Shown here: positions 19,150 through 30,309 of the stretch, in pieces
Numbering within the stretch: the first letter of the stretch is position 1
Layout of the letters: every line of letters begins with the position of its first letter
Assembly (NCBI GenBank): GCA_016793065.1
Contig: JAEULV010000113.1
Location: 1 to 64,000, forward strand
DNA length: 64,000 bases
From: Hyphomicrobiaceae bacterium
Lineage (GTDB): Bacteria > Pseudomonadota > Alphaproteobacteria > Rhizobiales > Ancalomicrobiaceae
Direction: 5' to 3'
Notes under the pieces: generated by a model
What the model saw: only the letters and a program-made list of their open reading frames with translations
What the model was told of the DNA's origin: nothing
The model's database searches: none
Position numbers and translations under genes: made by a program

Positions 19150-20783
19150 GCGTCGGTTTCCTTGGGAGCGAGGAAGATGCGCAGCAGGCCGTGAACGACG
19201 ACGCCGACGAGAGCACCGACCAAGGCGAGATAGCCGAGAATATCGAGGAGGGGGAGACGATCACGGCCGGGCAGATAGAACCCGCCCAAGCTCGCCAAGC
19301 GCCCCGACGGCGCGGCGGTGTGGCACTCGCCGCACTTCACCGCCTGATCCTTCGGCGCGACCATGTGGGTGATCGGCCAGTACATCCGGGTTTCGACGAA
19401 GCCGATCTGGCCGCTCCACGGCAGACCGGCATATTCCATCCCGAACCTGATCGCCTTCGGATAGTCGAAATTCGTCCAGAAGGCGCTGTCATCCTTGCCG
19501 AACACGTGATTGACCACCAGCGTCTTCAATTTCGGATCATAGGGCTGCTTGCCCTGCATTTCCTTGAACGGCCAGATGCGCGCGGTCTTGTCGCTGGCGT
19601 CGCCGTGCAGCTTGTTGAGGGTGAGGATGCCGCTGTCATCGATCTTGTCGCCGATATTGGTCTGGTCGATGCGCCCGTTGAACCACTTGTAGACCGGGCG
19701 GACATTCTCGCCATACTTGAAGTCGCCCTTTTCGGCGGAATAGCTCAGGTGGCCATGATCGTCGGTGATGAACACCGGCTTGCCATTGGCATCCTTGCGA
19801 CCGGCGGTCGACCAATCCCAAAGGGTCTTGGTGGCGACTCCTCCGCGGGCAAAGGCCGGAATGTGGCACGTCTGGCAGGCGACACGGTCGGTATGATCGT
19901 TGAGCTTGGCCTGCGTGTGGGGCGTGGCGCCGTGGCAGGATTCGCAGGTTGCCCGGTCATGGTCGTCCTTGGGCAGGTCCTGACCATGCGTGTCCTTGGC
20001 GCGGGTGGCATAGCGCGAGCCGGAGGGGATGTGGGCATTGAAGGTGTGGCAGCTGGCGCAGGTCATGTCGGCGCCTTCCGGCGACATGTGCACATCGACG
20101 TGCCGCGCCGGCATTTTCAGCGAACTGTCGAGGTCGCCGTGCTTGACGGCGTCACCGCCGCCACCGTTGAAGTGGCAGGCGCCGCAATTGTCGCGGCCGG
20201 GAGCGCCGACGCTCATCGCCGCCTTGGCCAGATCCGGCGGCTCGACGGTCTTGCCGCCAATGACGCGCGGGGTATAGAGCGGATGGCCGGCGTCGGTGGC
20301 GACCTTCTTGTAGCCACCGGTCTTGTCGTGACAGACGAGGCAATCGACCTTGGCGGGTTCGTTCGGCGGGGGCTGACGCAGGTCGGTCCAGCCGTAGCCG
20401 GCGTGGCAGGAGGTACAGCGCGGTTCGTTCGACAGGGGCGAACCGCAGAAGCTGTTCATGGTGCGCGACTTGCCGACGCTTTGCCCGGTCTGCGGATTGA
20501 AGGCGCTCCACTTCCAGTGAATCGACCCCATCACCTGATGGCCGGCCTCGGTGTGGCAGGTCAGGCAGGCCTTGGTGACGTCCGGGCCGGAGGCAAACGG
20601 GCCCTTCAGTGCCTCGAACTTGGAATGGTCGGCGGTGCTGGCGACCTTCCGGGCTGGACTTTGGGCCACGGTTGCGGCCGGAATTGGGGTCTGGCCGGCC
20701 CCTTGCGCCATCGCCGGCAAGGCGAACGCGGCGAGAGCCAGGAGGACCGATGCCAAAACGCCGAGGATTCGCAAGGATCGCAT
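19146..20783 (-). CDS. octaheme c-type cytochrome, tetrathionate reductase (OTR) family
   Basis: A 545-residue exported cytochrome. I count eight CxxCH motifs: CLTCH, CTSCH, CLVCH, CGACH, CASCH, CESCH, CQTCH and CGECH. A Sec signal peptide ends near ALPAMAQG and one C-terminal membrane helix (about residues 515-535) anchors it. OTR proteins reduce tetrathionate, nitrite or hydroxylamine in vitro; the natural substrate is not established. The start at 20783 has GGAGGG eight bases upstream and leads straight into the signal peptide. It forms an operon with the cytochrome b gene. Confidence 0.88.
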   Translation of the reverse strand: MRSLRILGVLASVLLALAAFALPAMAQGAGQTPIPAATVAQSPARKVASTADHSKFEALKGPFASGPDVTKACLTCHTEAGHQVMGSIHWKWSAFNPQTGQSVGKSRTMNSFCGSPLSNEPRCTSCHAGYGWTDLRQPPPNEPAKVDCLVCHDKTGGYKKVATDAGHPLYTPRVIGGKTVEPPDLAKAAMSVGAPGRDNCGACHFNGGGGDAVKHGDLDSSLKMPARHVDVHMSPEGADMTCASCHTFNAHIPSGSRYATRAKDTHGQDLPKDDHDRATCESCHGATPHTQAKLNDHTDRVACQTCHIPAFARGGVATKTLWDWSTAGRKDANGKPVFITDDHGHLSYSAEKGDFKYGENVRPVYKWFNGRIDQTNIGDKIDDSGILTLNKLHGDASDKTARIWPFKEMQGKQPYDPKLKTLVVNHVFGKDDSAFWTNFDYPKAIRFGMEYAGLPWSGQIGFVETRMYWPITHMVAPKDQAVKCGECHTAAPSGRLASLGGFYLPGRDRLPLLDILGYLALVGALVGVVVHGLLRIFLAPKETDA

Positions 20784-21251
20784 ATCGTCGCCCTCCGACG
20801 ACCAGGCTTGCGCCATCATCGTTGTCCACGTGCCGGATCGAAAAGATAAGTTTGAAATTTTTTATAACTTAAAAGTGATGCCGTTGACGAGTGGCAGAAG
20901 GGCGTGGCGGTTTGTCGCGTGCCTGGGCTCGGCGCGCCGTTTGCCGGAAACAAAGCGGTCCCTTCGCCGGGACAGGCTGGCCCGGAATCGAAGGCAGCGG
21001 TTGCGAGGCTGGTGCATGGCATGCGGCCGGAGCGTTCCGGCTTGTCGCCGCCGGCGATCTCGAGACATGCCGGGGCCTCGACAGGCAGCCGCCCGCAGCA
21101 CCGATCCACCGGTGGCGCGCGACCAACCCGACCTGTCAGCGGGATTTTCTTTTCAGCGGGTTTTTCTAACGGACAGCCGATCCTGCCGGCGTCGCTACGC
21201 CGGCAGGATCGCCATTCGAGGCAGTGGTCAAGCCTCTGCCCGGGAACCGGA
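20784..21251. promoter_or_regulatory. intergenic region upstream of the octaheme cytochrome gene
   Basis: This 468-bp gap holds an AT-rich promoter-like block at about 20840-20875 with the inverted repeat TAAGTT-N13-AACTTA (20847-20871), roughly 65-90 bp upstream of the cytochrome start. That may be an operator or simply part of the promoter. The left end of the giant repeat gene's terminator hairpin also falls here (21179-21210). No supported gene was seen in between. Confidence 0.45.
21179..21210 (-). terminator. strong hairpin downstream of the giant repeat gene
   Basis: A perfect 14-bp stem (GATCCTGCCGGCGT and its complement) with a 4-nt CGCT loop lies 41 bp beyond the stop of the 2109-residue gene. 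There is no T-run on the minus strand after it, so termination strength is uncertain. Confidence 0.55.
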
Positions 21252-24200
21252 TCAGAAGATGCCGACGTCGTCCTGCAATTGGGCGACGGTGGCATTGTTG
21301 ATGGTCAATGTCAGGCCGCCGCCGAAGTTAAGCACCGCATTGGCGCCGACATCGGTTGCATAGGTCGCGAGGACCTGGGCGACGCTGAGCGGGGTGCCGC
21401 CCCAGAGCGCGTCGTCGAGCAGGATCGTGTCGATGTCGTTGGCGAAATCGGTCACCAGATCGACACCGTAGCCAGTGGCGAAGACGAAGCTGTCCGCGCC
21501 CGTCCCGCCAGCCAGCGTATCATTGCCGGCACCGCCATCGAGCAGGTTGGCGCCGGTGTTGCCGGTCAGCGTGTCGTTGCCGGTACCGCCGATGAGGTTC
21601 TCGAAGTTGACGATCAGATCGCCGGCGGCATCGCCGCCGCTGGCGGTGTTGGTGGCGAGATTGACCGTGACCGCCACGGTCGAGCCGGCATAGGACAGCG
21701 TGTCGATGCCGGTGCCGCCATCCATGCTGTCGCCGTTGGCCCCGCCGATCAGGGTGTCGTTGTCGTTGCCGCCCTGCAGCGTGTCGGTGCCGGTATCGCC
21801 CACCAGGATATCGGCGCCGGACCCGCCGATGAGCGAGTCGTTGCCTTGACCGCCGTTGAGGCTGTTGGCGCCGATCGAGCCAAGGAGGCGGTCGGCGTAG
21901 GCGCTGCCGATGGCGTTTTCGAGGTTGCTCAACACGTCGCCGGCAGCGTCGCCGCCGGAGACGCTGCCAGACCCGAGGTTGATCGTCACCGCCAGCGTCG
22001 ACGTCGCGTAGGATATCGTGTCGATGCCGTTGCCGCCGTCGATGGTGTCGCCGCTGGCGCCGCCGGCGAGGAGATCGTCACCATCCTCGCCATAGAGCTT
22101 GTCGGTGCCGGCGTCGCCGTAAAGGGTGTCACCGTCGCCACCGCCATAAAGCGTGTCGTTGTCGTTGCCGCCGACCAGCGTGTCGATGCCGGCGTCGCCG
22201 GACAGCGTGTCGTTGCCGGAGCCGCCGACGAGGCTGTCGTTGCCGGCGCCGCCGTTCAGGCTGTTGGCGGCGGTCGAACCAAGCAGGCGATCGCCGGCCT
22301 GGGTGCCGACCAGGTTCTCGATGTTGGCGAACACGTCGCCGAGCGCATCGGTGCCGGAGACGCCGCCCGAGCCGAGATTGACCGAAATGCCGGTCAGCGA
22401 GGTGGCGTAGGACAGGGTGTCGATGCCGGCGCCGCCGTCCATGGTGTCACCGCCGCCGCCACCGATCAGCGTGTCGTTGCCGTCGCCGCCGTTCAATGTG
22501 TCATTGCCGGCGCCGCCATCAAGGATGTTGGCGAGGGTATTGCCGGTCAACTGGTCGACGCCGAGCCCGCCGGTGACGTTCTCGAAGCTGACGATGATGT
22601 CGCCGGTGGCGTCGCCGCCGGTCGCGGTGCCGGCGAGCAGGTTGACGACCACGCCGCCGGACGAGCCGAGATAGGACAGCGTGTCGATACCGGCGCCGCC
22701 ATCCATGCTGTCGCCGCTGCTGCCGCCGATCAGGATATCATTGTCGTTGCCGCCAGACAGCGTGTCGATACCGGCATCGCCGACCAGCGTATCGTCGCCG
22801 GAGCCGCCAACGAGGCTGTCGTTGCCGGCACCGCCGTTGAGGCTGTTGGCGAGGGTGGAGCCGAGCAACCGGTCGGCCGCCGTGCCGCCGATGACGTTCT
22901 CGAAGTTGGAGATCACGTCGCCGAGGGCGTCGCCGGTGGCGGAGCCGGTGCCGAGATTGATCGAAACCGCCAGGGTCGAGGTGGCATAGGACAGCGTGTC
23001 GATGCCGGTGCCGCCATCCATCGTGTCGGCGCCGGCGCCGCCGGCCAGGGTGTCGGCGCCATCGTCGCCATTCAGCGTATCGTTGCCGGCGTCGCCGTTG
23101 AGCGTGTCGCCGTCCAGCCCGCCGAACAGCGTGTCGTTGTCGTTGCCGCCGAGGAGGGTGTCGATGCCGGCATCGCCGCGCAGCACGTCGTTGCCGGAAC
23201 CGCCGACGATGGAGTCGTTGCCCGCGCCGCCATCGATGGTGTTGGCCAGCGTGCTGCCGAGCAACCGGTCGTTGCCCTGCCCGCCGGCGAGGTGCTCGAA
23301 GTTCACGATGATGTCGCCGGCGGCATCGCCGGCCAGCGCCGAATTGCTGCCGAGGTTGATGGTGACGCCGAGGACGGAACCGGCATAGGACAGGGTATCC
23401 TCGCCCGTGCCGCCGTCCATGCTGTCGGCGCCGGACCCTCCGACCAGCGTGTCGTTGTCGTTGCCGCCGCTCATCGTGTCGTTGCCGGCGGCGCCGACGA
23501 GGATGTCGTTGCCGGACCCGCCGACGATGGAGTCGATGCCGTCGCCGCCATCGAGGCTGTTGGCGAGGGTCGAGCCGAACAGGCGGTCGGCCCCGGCGCC
23601 GCCGATGGCGTTTTCGAAGCCGGCAAACACATCGCCCAGGGCATCGCCGGAGGCCGTGCCGCTGCCGAGGTTGATCGAAACCGCCGCGACCGAGCTGGCA
23701 TAGGAGAGCGTGTCGATGCCGATGCCGCCATCGAGGGTGTCGTTGCCGATGCCGCCGGCAAGCGTGTCGTTGCCGTTGCCGCCCTGCAGGGTATTGGCGT
23801 TGTCGTCGCCGGTGAGAACGTCGTCGCCATTGCCGCCGACAATGTTCTCGAAGTTCGCGAACGTATCGCCGTCGGCATCGCCGCCGGAGCCGATGCCGGT
23901 CGTCAGATTGGCGGTGACACCGGCGATGGCACCGGCATAGGACAGCGTATCGACATCGGCGCCGCCGTCGAGGTTGTCGGCACCGGCCCCGCCCACGACG
24001 GTATCGTTGCCGTCCTGCGCGAAGATCGCGTTGACGGCGCCGTTGCCGATCAGCAGGTCGGCATGAAGCGAGCCGGCGATGCCTTCGACATTCTGGATCG
24101 TATCCAGCCCGCCGCCGCCGGTGTTCTGCTCGATCGCGACACTCAGATTGACGGTGACGCCGGCCGCGGCGACGCTGTAGTCGATGGCATCATCATCGGC

Positions 24201-27200
24201 GCCGCCATCGAAGGAGTCGTTGGCGGCGCCGCCGACCATGATGTCGTCGCCGGCGCCGGCAATGAAGGTGTCGGAACCGCCAAGGCCGACGAGCACATTG
24301 TCGGCGTCATTGCCGGTCAGGACATTGGCGCCGGCGGTGCCGGTGCCGTTGATCGAGTAGATCCCGATCAGCGTCAGGTTTTCGATCGACATATCAAGGA
24401 TGTAGTCGATCGACGACCGCACCGTGTCGACGCCGGCGGTGTCGATGACGGAATCGAGCGCGTCGTCGACATCATAGGTGTCGTTGCCGCTGCCGCCCTC
24501 CATGGTATCGGCATCGTTGCCGCCGATGAGCGTGTCGTCGCCAAAGCCGGTGACGATGTAGTCGGCGCCGCCGCGGCCGTTGATGGTGAGATCGACATCG
24601 TCGATGCTGGCGTCGACGACCTGGAGATTGTCAGCAAGTTCGGTGCCGCGGAATTCGTCGACGCGGTAGAGCGAGCCGCCGTTGGGCGACGTCATCCGCC
24701 CGCCGAAGGCCGAACCTTGCTGCACCGTCGCGTCATATTCGAGATTGGCGGCGTCACCGGCGAACTGGCCGAAATCGAAGATCGCATGACCGCCGGTGGT
24801 CCCGCTGTTCAGCGCCTCCAGCACCAGGCTGGCCGGGGCGACATCGAAGAAGCCGATGACATAGCCGAAATCGGCATGCTGGCCGATCAGCGTGGTATTG
24901 AATTCGCCGCTGTATCCGGCAAGCGTATTGAATTCGAGTAGCGTGTGGATGGTGCCGGTCACGTACTTGAAGCCGCCAATGGCGTTCATCACGTAGTTGA
25001 TGCCGCCGTTGCCGGACAGCGAGTCCGCCACGATGCGATCCGCGCCGATTGCGCCGTAATCGACGGCAATCGTGTGGGTGCCGACGTCGGCATTGACACC
25101 GGCATTGATCGTCAGCACGCCGATGGCGCCATCCTGCAGATCGACCGTCGCGTTGTCGCGGAACTGGACGGAGCCGCCGATGAGGCCGGTGCCGACCTCG
25201 AGCGTACCGCCGTCGCCGATCACGACGTTGAGGGCCGTACCGGTGACACTGCCGCCATTGGTCAGGGCCAACCGACCGGCGGCGGTCCCCGTCATGCCTG
25301 GGTCGAACGGATCGCGGCCGACGATGATATGGTTGAGCCCCTCGATCCGCGAAGACGGGCCGTCGATGCTGACGCTGCCGCTCGACGTCGCCGACGAGCC
25401 GCCGATGCGGATGTAGCCGTTGTCGGGGGCCGTCCCGTAGCCCATGTCGATGACGCCGCCGGAACTGACGGTCACGGTCGCCGAGCTGCCGGCGCCGCGT
25501 CCGACATAGAGATTGCTGAAGACCGGTGACCCCATCTCGATGCGGGCGCCGGTCGCGACGTTGATGGCGCCGGTTCCGGAATCAAGCGCTGCCTCGCCGA
25601 AGGTGCCGCCGATATTGAAGCCGGAGCCGCTCGGGCCGATGAGCCTGAGGATGCCGCCTTGCGACAGGTTGATGGTGCCGGTGCCGCCGGACATGCCAAG
25701 CTGGGTCCAGGCGCCGCCGCTCGGATCGGACGACTGCTGGACGACGACGGCGCCGGTGCGGATATCGATCGTGCCGACGCCGCCATTGCGGCCGGCTTCG
25801 ATCCCTGCGTTCAAGACGCCGTTCAGGCTGCCAGTGGCGTTGTCTTCAAACACCAGGGCGGCCGAGCCATTGTCGAGGCCAGCATTCAGCGAGACGTAGG
25901 CGCTGGAATTGATCGACAGGCTGGAGCCGATGCCGGCGACGGTCAGGTTGCCGACGGCGCCAATGTTCCAGCCGAAATTCATGCTGGAATTGGAACTGGA
26001 GTTCATGACAAACGCGGCGCCGGACTGAATGCCGAGCGTGCCTGTTCCGCCGTTCTGGCCGAACGCGGCGAACGTGCTCGCGTTGGTGCTGGACAGCGTG
26101 AACGTCGTGCCGACGCCCGACATCGCCAACGTTCCGGTGCCGCCCTGATCGCCAAACGCGACATGGGCCGTGGCGCTCGCGGCACTGGCCTCGACCAGCA
26201 CGTCCGAGCCGGTCGTCAGCGTCAGCGTTCCGGTGCCATCACTGCCGACATTGATGTTGGCGCCCTGCCCGGTGCCGGCGTCAACCGTAACCGTGGAGTT
26301 ACCCGAAACCGTGAGCGAGCCTGTCGCGGAGGCGACGACGCCGATGTCGAGGCTGGTAAATTCGTTTGCCCCTTGCGAATAGGTCTCAAGCGCCATCGAG
26401 GAGCCGCTGGCGAGGACCGCGGTGCCGATGCCGCCATTGTAACCGATGCTGGCATAGACGCCCGAACCGAACACCCGGACCGTGCCGTCGTTCATATTCA
26501 GGGTGCCGTTACCGCCGAGATTGCTGCCGATATTGAAGAATTCGCTGTCGCCATTGATGAAGTCGGCGCCGTTGATGTCCTCGATCGCCAGCAATCCGCT
26601 GGAATTGATATTGAGCGTGCCCGTCGAGCCGAAGCCGACATTCATGCCGACGTTCTTGCCGACCGCCTCGCCGGAGCCGTTGATCTGCATGTAGGCGTCG
26701 TTCTGCAAGGTCAGCGTGCCGGTGCCGCCACCGGAGCCGACCTGGACGTTGGCATTGCCGCCGGTCAATGCGGCCACAAGCACCGTCGAGTCGTCGACGA
26801 GCAACGTTCCGTTGCCACCGGTTCCGCGCCCGACCTGCAGGAAGACGCCGGTCCCGTTGGCCGATCCGATGATCGTGGCAAAGCCGCCATTGACCACCGA
26901 AAAACTGCCGGTGCCGCCGTCGCGGCCAATCGACATGGCGACGTCGGCGTTCGAACCGGCGCGGATGTTCAAGGACGATGCGTCGATGGTGACCGTACCA
27001 TTGGCGCCGGTGCCGCGTCCGACGTGGACATAGGTACCGTCGGAAGCCCCGGTCCCGTTGCTGTTGAGATCGAAGGTCGAGCCGCCGGTCAGGTTGAGCG
27101 TCCCGGTTCCGCCGTCACGCCCGACATTCATGGCCGCATTGATGCCGTTGACGACAACGGAGCCACCGGTAACGTTCATCGTGCCGGTCGAGCCGGCGCC

Positions 27201-27581
27201 GCGCGCGACATTCACATATTCGGTGCCGCCGCTTGCCTCGGAGTTGGCCGGCCCGAGCGAATCGTTGATGCGCAGGACCGCGCCGGAAAGAACCGAAAGA
27301 ACACCAGTGCCACTTGGGCCGCCAACTCGGATGCCGGCGCCGACACCGGCATTGCCATTGCTCGTCAGCCGGATTTCGCTGCCGGCGCCCGTCACCGTCA
27401 CGGTACCGTCGCCACCAGTGGAATAGCCAATCTGAAGAACGGGTTCCGCCGTGCCGGTGGATGCCGCCAGGGAATAAATCGATCCCGCATCAACGATCAG
27501 CGCTCCCGCTCCCGTCGATCCATAAGAGAAAAGTCCGGTTGCGGTGTCTTCACTGAAAATGCCGGTTTTAACAATCGCCAT
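21252..27581 (-). CDS. giant repeat protein: autotransporter-like N-half plus RTX C-half
   Basis: A 2109-residue protein with no Sec signal, as for type I secretion substrates. About residues 1-950 are Gly/Thr/Ser-rich repeats such as GGTGTLNL that resemble passenger-associated beta-helix repeats of autotransporters. About 1000-2020 contain RTX nonapeptides (GGxGxDxLx) arranged in long modules; the phrase DTLSY (once DTISY) marks eight modules. The C-terminal 80 residues are RTX-free and end in DDVGIF, fitting an uncleaved type I secretion signal. It is probably a calcium-stabilised surface or matrix adhesin. No HlyB/HlyD/TolC genes are nearby. Long open frames on the opposite strand are composition artefacts. 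Confidence 0.82.
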   Translation of the reverse strand: MAIVKTGIFSEDTATGLFSYGSTGAGALIVDAGSIYSLAASTGTAEPVLQIGYSTGGDGTVTVTGAGSEIRLTSNGNAGVGAGIRVGGPSGTGVLSVLSGAVLRINDSLGPANSEASGGTEYVNVARGAGSTGTMNVTGGSVVVNGINAAMNVGRDGGTGTLNLTGGSTFDLNSNGTGASDGTYVHVGRGTGANGTVTIDASSLNIRAGSNADVAMSIGRDGGTGSFSVVNGGFATIIGSANGTGVFLQVGRGTGGNGTLLVDDSTVLVAALTGGNANVQVGSGGGTGTLTLQNDAYMQINGSGEAVGKNVGMNVGFGSTGTLNINSSGLLAIEDINGADFINGDSEFFNIGSNLGGNGTLNMNDGTVRVFGSGVYASIGYNGGIGTAVLASGSSMALETYSQGANEFTSLDIGVVASATGSLTVSGNSTVTVDAGTGQGANINVGSDGTGTLTLTTGSDVLVEASAASATAHVAFGDQGGTGTLAMSGVGTTFTLSSTNASTFAAFGQNGGTGTLGIQSGAAFVMNSSSNSSMNFGWNIGAVGNLTVAGIGSSLSINSSAYVSLNAGLDNGSAALVFEDNATGSLNGVLNAGIEAGRNGGVGTIDIRTGAVVVQQSSDPSGGAWTQLGMSGGTGTINLSQGGILRLIGPSGSGFNIGGTFGEAALDSGTGAINVATGARIEMGSPVFSNLYVGRGAGSSATVTVSSGGVIDMGYGTAPDNGYIRIGGSSATSSGSVSIDGPSSRIEGLNHIIVGRDPFDPGMTGTAAGRLALTNGGSVTGTALNVVIGDGGTLEVGTGLIGGSVQFRDNATVDLQDGAIGVLTINAGVNADVGTHTIAVDYGAIGADRIVADSLSGNGGINYVMNAIGGFKYVTGTIHTLLEFNTLAGYSGEFNTTLIGQHADFGYVIGFFDVAPASLVLEALNSGTTGGHAIFDFGQFAGDAANLEYDATVQQGSAFGGRMTSPNGGSLYRVDEFRGTELADNLQVVDASIDDVDLTINGRGGADYIVTGFGDDTLIGGNDADTMEGGSGNDTYDVDDALDSVIDTAGVDTVRSSIDYILDMSIENLTLIGIYSINGTGTAGANVLTGNDADNVLVGLGGSDTFIAGAGDDIMVGGAANDSFDGGADDDAIDYSVAAAGVTVNLSVAIEQNTGGGGLDTIQNVEGIAGSLHADLLIGNGAVNAIFAQDGNDTVVGGAGADNLDGGADVDTLSYAGAIAGVTANLTTGIGSGGDADGDTFANFENIVGGNGDDVLTGDDNANTLQGGNGNDTLAGGIGNDTLDGGIGIDTLSYASSVAAVSINLGSGTASGDALGDVFAGFENAIGGAGADRLFGSTLANSLDGGDGIDSIVGGSGNDILVGAAGNDTMSGGNDNDTLVGGSGADSMDGGTGEDTLSYAGSVLGVTINLGSNSALAGDAAGDIIVNFEHLAGGQGNDRLLGSTLANTIDGGAGNDSIVGGSGNDVLRGDAGIDTLLGGNDNDTLFGGLDGDTLNGDAGNDTLNGDDGADTLAGGAGADTMDGGTGIDTLSYATSTLAVSINLGTGSATGDALGDVISNFENVIGGTAADRLLGSTLANSLNGGAGNDSLVGGSGDDTLVGDAGIDTLSGGNDNDILIGGSSGDSMDGGAGIDTLSYLGSSGGVVVNLLAGTATGGDATGDIIVSFENVTGGLGVDQLTGNTLANILDGGAGNDTLNGGDGNDTLIGGGGGDTMDGGAGIDTLSYATSLTGISVNLGSGGVSGTDALGDVFANIENLVGTQAGDRLLGSTAANSLNGGAGNDSLVGGSGNDTLSGDAGIDTLVGGNDNDTLYGGGDGDTLYGDAGTDKLYGEDGDDLLAGGASGDTIDGGNGIDTISYATSTLAVTINLGSGSVSGGDAAGDVLSNLENAIGSAYADRLLGSIGANSLNGGQGNDSLIGGSGADILVGDTGTDTLQGGNDNDTLIGGANGDSMDGGTGIDTLSYAGSTVAVTVNLATNTASGGDAAGDLIVNFENLIGGTGNDTLTGNTGANLLDGGAGNDTLAGGTGADSFVFATGYGVDLVTDFANDIDTILLDDALWGGTPLSVAQVLATYATDVGANAVLNFGGGLTLTINNATVAQLQDDVGIF
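22000..24000 (-). repeat. tandem RTX modules within the giant gene
   Basis: This stretch encodes successive modules, each with a block of calcium-binding GGxGxD nonapeptides, a DTLSY phrase, a VxINLGSG strand, a GDALGD or GDAAGD turn and an FENxIGG phrase. The modules are clearly paralogous at the protein level with differing numbers of nonapeptides, which points to expansion by unequal recombination. Boundaries are approximate. Confidence 0.7.
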
Positions 27582-27899
27582 AAGTTTAATCCTTTTAGGA
27601 GTTTCCTCTGACCAACTCTACCAACCGATCATCAGATTACAACGACAGGAATCCCAATTCAACAGGCTGTGATAGCAATCATGATTGGGTTTTGGTTGTT
27701 GCTACCATCGAAGCATTCTTCACCTCACCCCTCCTGGTTGTAATCGTGCCAAAAAAAACGGGAAAGCCCCGACCATGCGCATCGGCACGGTCGGGGCTTT
27801 CCCGCTCACCGCAGGAGGCGCGGCTTCCCGTCACCGGCAGGTAGCCCGGCGCGACGGAACCCCGGATGGGCGTCTCCCGTCGGGCGGGAGATCGCCAAC
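27582..27899. other. intergenic region between katG and the giant repeat gene
   Basis: This 318-bp gap holds the katG terminator (27760-27803) and, at about 27582-27740, an AT-richer stretch likely to contain the promoter of the giant repeat gene. Short frames across it overlap the terminator and are not supported as genes. Confidence 0.5.
27760..27803 (-). terminator. rho-independent terminator of katG
   Basis: A perfect 15-bp stem (GGGAAAGCCCCGACC and its complement) with a 14-nt loop. On the minus strand it is followed by CG and then eight T residues (27758-27751). It lies about 100 bp past the katG stop. Confidence 0.9.
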
Positions 27900-30155
<2,256 letters not shown>

Positions 30156-30224
30156 TCACCGACCGTTGGAAGTGTTCTAACATGAGCCATTCATAGAAAA
30201 AATTTGCATTTAATTATGGTCGCG

Positions 30225-30239
30225 ATAGATTTTTCCTAT
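30225..30239 (-). promoter_or_regulatory. possible OxyR binding half-site upstream of katG
   Basis: ATAG-N7-CTAT (30225-30239) matches the OxyR half-operator pattern and sits about 165 bp upstream of the katG start in an AT-rich stretch. The second half-operator is not convincing: a TTAT at 30214 is only a partial match. OxyR control of katG is well established in other bacteria. The assignment here is inference. Confidence 0.45.
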
Positions 30240-30309
30240 TCATGGAATGAGAGCCTTCAAGGCTTTGACAGGGGCGTCGGCGGCCGAGGCAGGTTGGTGG
30301 ATCGCGGGC

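Noticed and set aside
20904-24941. A 1345-codon open frame opposite the RTX half of the giant gene
   Set aside because: It is the mirror of the repetitive Gly/Asp-rich coding strand. Its protein is monotonous (repeats of VGAG and IDRD type) and has no ribosome site or family match.
22000-27500. Regularly spaced repeats as a possible CRISPR-like array
   Set aside because: Repeats are in-frame protein repeats of variable length, with no constant spacer size or cas genes.
25659-27611. A 650-codon open frame opposite the N-terminal half of the giant gene
   Set aside because: Same composition artefact of a repetitive, GC-rich gene; no independent coding evidence.
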